Of a DNA stretch of 64,000 nucleotides, positions 57,800 to 64,000 are shown piece after piece (positions within the stretch are counted from its first letter, which is position 1; every line of letters starts with the position of its first letter). The position numbers and the translations under genes are program-made. The notes beneath the pieces were generated by a model. That model worked only from the letters and a program-made list of their open reading frames with translations, was not told the DNA's origin and searched no databases. The stretch comes from Pseudomonas oleovorans subsp. oleovorans (GTDB lineage Bacteria; Pseudomonadota; Gammaproteobacteria; Pseudomonadales; Pseudomonadaceae), in assembly GCF_002197815.1 (NCBI RefSeq), contig NZ_NIUB01000007.1:62001-126000 (forward strand), given 5' to 3'.

Positions 57800-58531
57800 C
57801 GGCAGGTTTCTCCCCATTTCAGCGAGTTATCTGATAGCTGGTGGGCCGGCGCTCGATAGAGCAGCCCGCGGTAGGTCAGCACGCAGATGCTCCAGTCGAT
57901 CAGCAGCGTCCACAGGTTGTGCGAGAGAAAGTGCGCGCCTTGCAGCATGCGACCCAGGGAAAACAGAGAACCCAGCCCCAGCGCTACCACCAGCGCGATG
58001 CGTGCTGCCCGCGGCCTGCGGTCGCGCAGGACGAAGAACAGCGCCAGCAGCGAGAATCCTGCCGAAGCATGCCCGCCCGGCCTGCATCGGCCGGGGTTGG
58101 CCGGGGCTGGCGGTGGGTGCACGTTCGCTCAGCAGCGGGGTGAACTGCTCCTGGCCACCAAACTCGCTCAGGCTCCAGGGGCAATGCATACCGGTCAGCG
58201 TCTTCAGCGGCGTGACCACCGAAGTCGACAGACCCAGCGCCAGCACCAGATAACCGAGCTGTCGACGCCAGGCACGCAGCCGTGTCGGCATGAGGCTGAG
58301 CAGAAAGCCGGCGATGGCCAGCACACCGAGCATGATCAGCGCCTGCTTGGCACGGTCATGCAGGATGTCTTCGAGCCAGAAACTGCTACGACCGATGAAG
58401 CCCTGGCCAGGTTCGTAGAACAGACGGGCCAGGGCGAAGTCCACAGGTGTGGGATCGACTACCAGCAACAGCGCCATCAGCAGCAGCGCAATACCCAGCG
58501 CCAGGCGAAAATCGAAATAACGAGACGGCAT
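57796..58531 (-). pseudogene. PAP2-family phosphatase, frameshifted by a 10-bp duplication
   Basis: The protein starts MPSRYFDFRLALGIALLLMA and runs through five helices to KTLTGMHCPWSLSEFGGQEQF, then loses the frame. The second frame supplies GRCRPGGHASAGFSLLALFFV and the final GRMLQGAHFLSHNLWTLLIDW, which hold PAP2 motifs 2 and 3 (PGGH; R...H..D). At 58089-58108 two near-identical 10-mers (GGCCGGGGTT, GGCCGGGGCT) are tandem; dropping one restores ASPGRCRPGGHASAGF and a 241-aa lipid phosphatase. The ATG at 58531 has AAGGA at proper spacing. It is coupled to the TpbA-like gene. Could be a sequencing error or phase-variable slippage. Confidence 0.88.
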
Positions 58532-58540
58532 CTTCATTCC

Positions 58541-60499
58541 TTAGCGCTGGCTGAGCTGCTGGCTCGATTGAGCGTCTGGTTGCCAGGCGATCAGCCGCTT
58601 GCCGAAGGCATGACTGGCGCCCTGGTAGTAGGCGATGTCGCGCCGCAACAGCGGATCGGAATCATCCACCCGCCACTCATGACTCAGGCCCAGAGCATCG
58701 TCGTGGCGACGCATGCCCTGGCGCGGGCTGAGAATCGCCAGGTTCTGCCCATCGAACAGGCCCAGATGCTGGTAGTTGCCGAGTAGTGCCCGCCCGGGCG
58801 CGTGGTCGGCGCGCAGCAGGTTGCGACCAAAGAAAGTGGAGACGTAATCCAGGTTGAGCAGACCAAGCAGTGTCGGTGCTACGTCGATCTGACTGGCCAC
58901 ATCGGTGTACTGCGCCGGCTTGACATACCTGGGCGAGTAGATGAACAGCGGGATCTGGTAGTTGGCCAGCGGCAGATCCTCACGCCCGGCGCTGCCTGCG
59001 GTGTGGTCGGCGACGAAGACAAACAGCGTGTTGTCGAACCAGGGCTTGCTGCGCGCCTGCGCCAGGAACTGGCCGATGGCGTAGTCGGTGTATTTCACTG
59101 CTCCCTCACGCCCCTCGCCGGAGGCGATGTCGATACGCCCGTCCGGGTAGGTGTAAGGCCGGTGATTGGAGGTTGTCATCAGTTGCAGGAAGAACGGCTT
59201 GCCGGCCGCATGGTCGCTATCGGCCACCTTCAGCGCCTGATGGTAGAGATCCTCGTCGGCCATGCCCCAGGCATTCTGGAAGCTCATCTCGGACTCATCG
59301 ACGCTGCTCTGATCGACGATGCGATAACCATTGCCGCCGAAGAAGGCGTTCATGTTGTCGAAGTATCCGCGCCCGCCATAGACGAAGACGCTGTCGTAGC
59401 CCTGCGCGCCCAACTGCTGGCCCAGGCTGGCATAGCCGGACTCGCGGCCGATGCGCTTGACGATGGAGCGCCCCGGGGTCGGCGGTACCGACAGGGTCAG
59501 CGCCTCCAGACCGCGGTCGGTGCGCGTACCCGTGGCATAGAAATTGGTGAACACCAGGCTGTGCTTGCGCAGCTCGTCCAGGTTCGGGGTCAACCCACGG
59601 GTATCGCCAAAACTGCCCAGATACTTGGCACTCAAGCTCTCGATGGTGACCAGCACCACGTTGAGCTTGCGCGCCTGGCCGGGGTTGTCGATCACCCGGC
59701 GAATGTCCTGCGGGTCACTGCCGATGAAGCGCGCATTGGGCTCGGCCACTTCGGCGCGCAACTGCTCGGCCACCGCAGCATCGGGCAAGGTGGCGTAGAA
59801 CTGCTGATAGTCCAGCTCGTTGTTACGAAACGCAGCGAAGAACTGGTACGGGCCATTGCTCGCCAGCTCACGCTGGTAGGTATTGCCACCCAGGCTACGC
59901 GGCGCGTCCTGCCCCACCAGGCCGCTGCACAGCCCGACCAACAATGCCAGCATCACCAGTGCATAGATCGCACGCAGCCGTGGCAAACGCGGCGCCTGCA
60001 ACGCCGCACGCAGCGGCCGGCGCAGCGCTACGGTCAAGCCGATGGCCAAGACCGCCAGCAGCGCCAGCAGCGGATAGATCGGGTAGGACTCGAGAATGTT
60101 GTCGACGACCTCTTTGGAGTACACGAGGTAGTCCACGGCAATGAAATTGAAGCGCACGCCGAACTCGTCCCAGAACAGCCATTCGGCCACCGCGGTGAAT
60201 AACATCGCGAACAGGCTGACGGCCGCCAGGGCGATCAACAGACGCTGGTGCCAACGGCGCTGCCACAACCAGGCAGGACACAGCAGCAGGTAAAGCGCCA
60301 GCGGCGCGGCGGCGTAGACCAGGAAGCTCAGGTCATAGATCAGACCGACGCCATACAGGCCAAGCAGGTTCGGCAGGGTGACACCGGCATCGCCCAGATG
60401 CGCAATCAGCAGCACGCTACGAGTGAGGAAGAAAACCGCCAGCCAAGCCAGCAGAATGATCGACAGATAACGAAGTTGCGCGTAATGGAGACGTGGCAA
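58541..60499 (-). CDS. LtaS/sulfatase-like membrane phosphotransferase
   Basis: 652-aa inner-membrane protein. Five helices (about 10-190) precede a periplasmic alkaline-phosphatase-fold domain. The latter has VVLVTIESLSAKYLGSFGD (metal Glu), FTNFYATGTRTDRGLEALTLS (nucleophile Thr), FFLQLMTTSNHRPYTYP and LFVFVADHTAG (metal Asp-His). It fits lipoteichoic-acid-synthase-like phosphoglycerol or phosphoethanolamine transferases, likely decorating lipid A, glycans or lipids. The start is a TTG at 60499 with AAGGA 7 nt upstream; no ATG fits. It is preceded 68 nt upstream by a motif shared with warA, so ColR control is likely. Confidence 0.82.
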   Translation of the reverse strand: MPRLHYAQLRYLSIILLAWLAVFFLTRSVLLIAHLGDAGVTLPNLLGLYGVGLIYDLSFLVYAAAPLALYLLLCPAWLWQRRWHQRLLIALAAVSLFAMLFTAVAEWLFWDEFGVRFNFIAVDYLVYSKEVVDNILESYPIYPLLALLAVLAIGLTVALRRPLRAALQAPRLPRLRAIYALVMLALLVGLCSGLVGQDAPRSLGGNTYQRELASNGPYQFFAAFRNNELDYQQFYATLPDAAVAEQLRAEVAEPNARFIGSDPQDIRRVIDNPGQARKLNVVLVTIESLSAKYLGSFGDTRGLTPNLDELRKHSLVFTNFYATGTRTDRGLEALTLSVPPTPGRSIVKRIGRESGYASLGQQLGAQGYDSVFVYGGRGYFDNMNAFFGGNGYRIVDQSSVDESEMSFQNAWGMADEDLYHQALKVADSDHAAGKPFFLQLMTTSNHRPYTYPDGRIDIASGEGREGAVKYTDYAIGQFLAQARSKPWFDNTLFVFVADHTAGSAGREDLPLANYQIPLFIYSPRYVKPAQYTDVASQIDVAPTLLGLLNLDYVSTFFGRNLLRADHAPGRALLGNYQHLGLFDGQNLAILSPRQGMRRHDDALGLSHEWRVDDSDPLLRRDIAYYQGASHAFGKRLIAWQPDAQSSQQLSQR

Positions 60500-60556
60500 A
60501 GTATGATCCTTGTAGGATGAACGAGCCGCAGTCTGCGAGGCGAGCCGTGAGCCTCT

Positions 60557-60584
60557 CGTCAAAGCCGTGTGAAAAAATCGTCAA
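60557..60584 (-). promoter_or_regulatory. Putative ColR box upstream of the LtaS-like gene
   Basis: On the minus strand TTGAC, TTCAC and TTGAC start every 11 nt; the first 17 bases read TTGACGATTTTTTCACA. The spacing of direct repeats suits an OmpR-family regulator, and the third repeat may double as a -35 box. Sixty-eight nt separate the 17-base block from the TTG start. Confidence 0.65.
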
Positions 60585-60602
60585 ACCCAGGAATTACTCG
60601 CG

Positions 60603-61286
60603 ATGCGCATTCTGGTCATCGAAGACAACCGAGACATCCTCGCCAACGTGCTCGACTACCTGCAGCTCAAGGGCTTTTCCGTCGACTGCGCGCAGGACGG
60701 TCTCAGCGGTCTGCACCTGGCCAGCAGCGGTCATTACGATCTGATCGTGCTGGACATCATGCTGCCCGGCATCGACGGTTATCAGGTGTGCAAGCGCCTG
60801 CGCGAGGACGGGCGCAGCGAGGTTCCCATCCTCATGCTGACCGCGCGCGATGCCCTGGATGATCGCCTGCAGGGGCTCAATGCCGGCGCCGATGACTACC
60901 TGATCAAGCCCTTCGCGCTGTCCGAACTGGTGGCGCGCATCGAGGCGATCCTGCGCCGTAGCCGCGGCAGCCGCAAACGCCAGCTGCAGGTCGCCGATCT
61001 CAGCTACGACCTCGATACCCTGCAGGTCAGTCGCGCCGGCCAACTGCTCAAGCTCAACCCGTTGGGCCTCAAGCTGCTGGCCATCCTCATGCAACGCAGC
61101 CCAGCGGTGGTACGCCGTGAAGCGCTGGAAGAAACCCTGTGGGGCGACGATTGCCCGGACAGTGACAGCCTGCGCAGCCATGTCCATCAACTACGCCAGG
61201 TACTCGACAAACCCTTTCCCACACCACTGCTGCACACCATCCACGGCGTCGGCTATCGCCTGGCGGAGAACCCCGATGCTGTCTAA
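60603..61286 (+). CDS. colR: Response regulator ColR
   Basis: OmpR-family regulator (227 aa) of the ColRS system, known in P. putida and P. fluorescens for root colonisation, membrane integrity and zinc/iron stress. The receiver has the acidic pair in VIEDNRDILANVLDYLQLKGFSVDCAQDGLSGLHLA, phospho-acceptor Asp51 in LIVLDIMLPGIDGY, and Lys in DDYLIKPFALSELVARIEA. The winged-helix output ends HTIHGVGYRLAENPDAV. The ATG at 60603 matches ColR. It overlaps colS by 11 nt. Divergent from the LtaS-like gene with about 100 nt between. Confidence 0.93.
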   Translation: MRILVIEDNRDILANVLDYLQLKGFSVDCAQDGLSGLHLASSGHYDLIVLDIMLPGIDGYQVCKRLREDGRSEVPILMLTARDALDDRLQGLNAGADDYLIKPFALSELVARIEAILRRSRGSRKRQLQVADLSYDLDTLQVSRAGQLLKLNPLGLKLLAILMQRSPAVVRREALEETLWGDDCPDSDSLRSHVHQLRQVLDKPFPTPLLHTIHGVGYRLAENPDAV

Positions 61287-62544
61287 GCAGCCCTTCCAGC
61301 GCCGGATTCTGATCGCCTTCGTGCTGATGACGGTGATGGTCAGCGGCCTGTTCTCGTTGAGCATCGTCGGTGTGGTGCATTTCATCGAGGAGCATCTGGT
61401 TTCCCAGGAGATGAGTCGCGAGCTGGGTGAAACACTGAACGAGGACATCCGCCAGGGGCGCCCACCGCGCCTGGACTCCAGCACCCGCTTCTTCTCGTCG
61501 AATAATCCCGACTATGCCATCCCGCCCGAATATGACGGCCTGCGGGAAGGGTTCAACGAGGTCGTCAGCGGCAACGAGGCGTTTTACGTCTACGTACAGA
61601 AGATCAACGGCGAGACCTACATGCTGGTGCAGGAGCAACAGGAATTCGAAGCCCGCGAGAATGCGCTGTTCAATGTGGTGCTGGCGGGCTTTCTGCTGAC
61701 GGTGATCGCCGCCTGGGGCCTGGGCTTGATGATGGCGCGCAAGGTCATGGCGCCGATCAGCCGGCTGGCGCAGCAGGTGCGTCATCGCGACCAGCTGCAT
61801 CCGCTGGCGCCACCATTGGCACCGGATTACCCCGACGACGAAATCGGCCAGTTGGCCGCTGCCTTCGACAGCACGCTGGGCCAGGTGCGTCAGTCCCTGG
61901 AGCGCGAGCGTCTGTTCACCAGCGATGTCAGCCACGAACTGCGTACACCGCTGATGGTCATCGCCACTTCCTGCGAGCTGCTTGCCGAGGCGCCCCTGGG
62001 CTCGCGCGAGAAGGAACAGGTGGCGCGCATCGCCCGCGCCAGTGAGGAAATGCGCGAACTGGTGCAGACATTCCTGCAGCTGGCGCGCGACAAGAGCAAC
62101 GAAGCCGCGTTCGTCGGCGACCGTACCCTGGCTGCCGTCGCCGATGAGCAAGCCAGTCGCTGGGGCGCGCTGATGAAAGAGAAAGGCCTGGACTTCCAGT
62201 TGATCGAGGAAGGCCAGGACGACGGCCGCTACAACGCCACGTTCCTCGGTACGGTGATGGCCAACCTGCTACGCAATGCCCTGCACTACACCGAGAGCGG
62301 CAGTGTGCGCCTGATCCTCGAAGCGGGCGCGTTTCGTATCGAGGACAGCGGCGCCGGCATTCCTGCCGAGCAGCACGAGCAGATTTTCCAGCACTTCGTG
62401 CGCGGCTCGCAGGCACGTGGCGAGGGGCTCGGGCTGGGGCTATCGCTGGTCAAACGCATTTGCGCCAAACAGGGCTGGAGCGTCAGTTTGCAGAGCAAGC
62501 CAGGTCATACCCGCTTCCGGGTCACCCTGAACAATGGCGCTTGA
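61276..62544 (+). CDS. colS: Sensor histidine kinase ColS
   Basis: 422-aa membrane kinase partner of ColR. TM1 at about 10-32; a periplasmic sensor (about 33-130) rich in acidic residues (HFIEEHLVSQEMSRELGETLNEDI, EYDGLREGFNEVVSGNE), in keeping with the metal sensing known for ColS; TM2 at about 135-155. A HAMP-like linker leads to HisKA with FTSDVSHELRTPLMVIATS and an HATPase with LRNALHYTESG, RIEDSGAGIP and GEGLGLGLSLVKRI. The ATG at 61276 lies inside the end of colR. The stop TGA overlaps the ColR-like motif ahead of warA. Confidence 0.93.
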   Translation: MLSKQPFQRRILIAFVLMTVMVSGLFSLSIVGVVHFIEEHLVSQEMSRELGETLNEDIRQGRPPRLDSSTRFFSSNNPDYAIPPEYDGLREGFNEVVSGNEAFYVYVQKINGETYMLVQEQQEFEARENALFNVVLAGFLLTVIAAWGLGLMMARKVMAPISRLAQQVRHRDQLHPLAPPLAPDYPDDEIGQLAAAFDSTLGQVRQSLERERLFTSDVSHELRTPLMVIATSCELLAEAPLGSREKEQVARIARASEEMRELVQTFLQLARDKSNEAAFVGDRTLAAVADEQASRWGALMKEKGLDFQLIEEGQDDGRYNATFLGTVMANLLRNALHYTESGSVRLILEAGAFRIEDSGAGIPAEQHEQIFQHFVRGSQARGEGLGLGLSLVKRICAKQGWSVSLQSKPGHTRFRVTLNNGA

Positions 62545-62568
62545 CGAAATTTTCACACCCTTTTGACG
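62541..62568 (+). promoter_or_regulatory. Putative ColR box upstream of warA
   Basis: TTGAC, TTCAC, TTGAC at 62541, 62552 and 62563, an 11-nt period. The first 17 bases, TTGACGAAATTTTCACA, differ from the LtaS-side copy only at positions 8 and 9. Sixty-eight nt separate this block from the warA ATG, the same distance as on the other side. Confidence 0.68.
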
Positions 62569-62625
62569 CGGCCTTGATGCCCTGCTCTTTAGGCTGACGA
62601 ACGTATCCATCAAAGGACGTTCGTC

Positions 62626-63315
62626 ATGCCCAAGCCTAGCCCCATCGAACTGGACTTTTCCCGCAAGTACGATTTCGAGCATTCGCAGCAATACCTGCAC
62701 AAGCATCAGGATGGCCTGGCCCGACGCCTGTCGCACTGGCGCGACGTACAGGTGGCGCGCCGTGCATTGCAGATGGCCGATAAGCCGAATCTGGTACTCG
62801 ACCTGCCCTGCGGCGCCGGGCGCTTTTGGCCGATGCTCTGCGAGCAGCCGAACCGGGTGATCTTCGCCGCCGACAACTCGGCCGACATGATCGCCACCGC
62901 CCGCGCTGCGCAAACGCCTGAAGTGGTGGCGCGGATCAACAGCTTCCGCACCTCGGCCTTCGATATCGACCTGGGCGCCAATGCGGTGGACTGCGTCTTC
63001 TGCATCCGTCTGCTGCATCACATCGAATCGGCCGAACACCGCCTGGCCATCCTTCGCGAGCTTCATCGCGTCAGCCGCGATACGGTGATCGTCTCGCTAT
63101 GGGTCGACGGCAACTACAAAGCCTGGAAACGCCGCCGTCTGGAGGCCCGTAGAACGGCTCAGGGCCGCGCCGCGGAAAACCAGAACCGCTTCGTCGTCGC
63201 TCGCAGCACGGTGGAAGAGGAATTTCGTCAGGCCGGCTTCGCCATTCTCGGCCACCTGGACTTCCTGCCCGGCTACGCCATGTGGCGCACCTACGTCCTG
63301 CGCAAGGTGGCCTGA
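62626..63315 (+). CDS. warA: Class I SAM methyltransferase WarA
   Basis: 229-aa methyltransferase linked to colRS in pseudomonads (orf222/warA), thought to act in outer-membrane/LPS maintenance. SAM motif VLDLPCGAGRFWPMLCEQPNRVIFAADNSADMIATA (about 58-93), post-I and motif II NAVDCVFCIRLLHHIESAEHRLAILRELHRV are clear. The C-terminal part ends YAMWRTYVLRKVA. The ATG at 62626 lies 81 nt after colS. A three-repeat motif upstream suggests direct ColR control. The substrate is unproven; an LPS core component is the working idea from the neighbour inaA. Confidence 0.88.
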   Translation: MPKPSPIELDFSRKYDFEHSQQYLHKHQDGLARRLSHWRDVQVARRALQMADKPNLVLDLPCGAGRFWPMLCEQPNRVIFAADNSADMIATARAAQTPEVVARINSFRTSAFDIDLGANAVDCVFCIRLLHHIESAEHRLAILRELHRVSRDTVIVSLWVDGNYKAWKRRRLEARRTAQGRAAENQNRFVVARSTVEEEFRQAGFAILGHLDFLPGYAMWRTYVLRKVA

Positions 63316-63316
63316 G

Positions 63317-64000
63317 ATGGGCGTCCTCAGCGAACAGGCAATGGCCGCCCTGCCCTCGACCGAATTCGATCGCTGGTGGTACAGCCCCGGGGAATGGGTC
63401 GAGCCGGCCAATCAGCGACGCGGCGGCGAAAGTGGCGTGCGCCTGCTGCAACACTGGGACACAAGCCGGCCCCTGCTGTTCTGCAAGCGCCAGAGCGGGC
63501 ATCTCTACCGCTCGCTGCGCCACCCGTTGGGGCGGCCAACCATCCTGCGCGAGCTGCAGGCCTACCGCGCCCTCGCCCGCCTCGGCATCCGCACGCCGAA
63601 GATCGTCTACTGCTCGGCGCGCAAGCAGAGCGGACAGTGGCAGGCACTGTTGGTCACCGAAGCGCTGCAGGGCTTCGTCAGCCTGGAACAGTGGTACGAA
63701 GAGGCGCATGCAGCGAAGCTCCACCAGGCCATGCTGCAACGCCTGGCCGTCACCCTGGCGCGTCTGCACCTGGGTGGATGGCAGCATGGCTGCTGCTACG
63801 CCAAGCATCTGTTCGTCAAAGCTCGCAGCGACGGTGATGTGGACATCGCCCTGCTGGATCTGGAGAAAAGCCGACGGCATTGGCGTATTGCCAGCGCTTC
63901 GCGGCGTGATCTCGGCCAGTTGCAACGCCACGGCGGCAGCATGCCCGAAGCTGACATGCTCTATCTGCGCCAGGCTTACCAGCGTGCGCTGAACGATCCA
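63317..64000 (+). CDS. inaA: InaA/WaaP-like lipopolysaccharide kinase, 3' end outside window
   Basis: The first 228 residues of an LPS-kinase-family protein. Kinase-like features are LLFCKRQSGHLYRSLRHPLGRPTILRELQAYRALARLGI (Lys and Glu of the N lobe), LLVTEALQGFVSLEQWY (hinge), a catalytic-loop equivalent LAVTLARLHLGGWQHGCCYAKHLFV (HxxxxxxHL), and ALLDLEKSRRHW in the DFG place. The ATG at 63317 is 1 nt after the warA stop, so they are coupled. In pseudomonads the colRS-warA-inaA unit links sensing of envelope stress to LPS core phosphorylation. About 10-20 residues may be missing at the right edge. Confidence 0.88.
   Translation, partial: MGVLSEQAMAALPSTEFDRWWYSPGEWVEPANQRRGGESGVRLLQHWDTSRPLLFCKRQSGHLYRSLRHPLGRPTILRELQAYRALARLGIRTPKIVYCSARKQSGQWQALLVTEALQGFVSLEQWYEEAHAAKLHQAMLQRLAVTLARLHLGGWQHGCCYAKHLFVKARSDGDVDIALLDLEKSRRHWRIASASRRDLGQLQRHGGSMPEADMLYLRQAYQRALNDP

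Noticed and set aside
58802..60202. 466-codon frame opposite the LtaS-like gene
   Set aside because: Antisense to a protein with complete sulfatase-fold motifs.

Overview
The window is about 64 kb of high-GC chromosome from a Pseudomonas sensu lato, most likely the mendocina/alcaligenes/stutzeri side of the genus. That placement is inferred from the gene set and order: muxABC-opmB, tpx, tamAB, xthA, terC with an acyl-CoA dehydrogenase and a LysR gene, moxR-DUF58-tgpA, selD-mnmH, sixA-DUF4389-gpsA, fabAB followed by a chemoreceptor, and colRS-warA-inaA. I see no prophage, insertion sequence with a transposase, CRISPR array, rRNA or tRNA. Coding density is high and most genes are core or near-core.

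Layout. 1-2000: the start of a trans-aconitate methyltransferase gene and an orphan TRAP solute receptor behind a clear sigma-54 promoter. 2000-11100: the four-gene muxABC-opmB RND efflux operon on the minus strand. 11300-19300: tpx, the tamAB outer-membrane assembly genes, an acetyltransferase and xthA. 19400-24400: a PstS-OmpA fusion, terC, and a divergent acyl-CoA dehydrogenase/LysR pair. 24600-30800: a lytic transglycosylase, tatD, a chemoreceptor, a Mpo1-like protein, a thioesterase and a CHAD protein. 30900-38000: tgpA-DUF58-moxR, a second chemoreceptor, and a flavin reductase with a small lipoprotein. 38000-43100: mnmH-selD, a patatin, a truncated HlyD-like gene and an AI-2E-family permease. 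43100-49700: a DUF4892 protein, two alpha/beta hydrolases, a LysE exporter with a broken AraC regulator, a hotdog thioesterase and an acyl-CoA synthetase. 49800-54900: sixA, DUF4389, gpsA, a decayed hybrid kinase and fabAB. 55000-64000: a third chemoreceptor, an envelope cluster (small lipoprotein, TpbA-like phosphatase, frameshifted PAP2, LtaS-like transferase), and divergently colRS-warA-inaA.

The most interesting signal is in the last region. The LtaS-like gene and warA lie on opposite strands about 2 kb apart, on either side of colRS. Each carries the same three-repeat motif (TTSAC every 11 bp), and in both cases exactly 68 nt separate the first 17 bases of the motif from the start codon. 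This looks like a ColR operator and would place the LtaS/PAP2/TpbA-like cluster in the ColRS envelope-stress regulon.

The second theme is gene decay and small repeats. A REP pair sits in frame inside the OpmB signal peptide. An in-frame TAA interrupts an AraC regulator. A 10-bp tandem duplication frameshifts a PAP2 phosphatase. A PA1611-position hybrid kinase has lost its catalytic core. Two MITE-like elements share an internal core but have different terminal inverted repeats. Any of the single-site lesions could be an assembly error and needs read-level checking.
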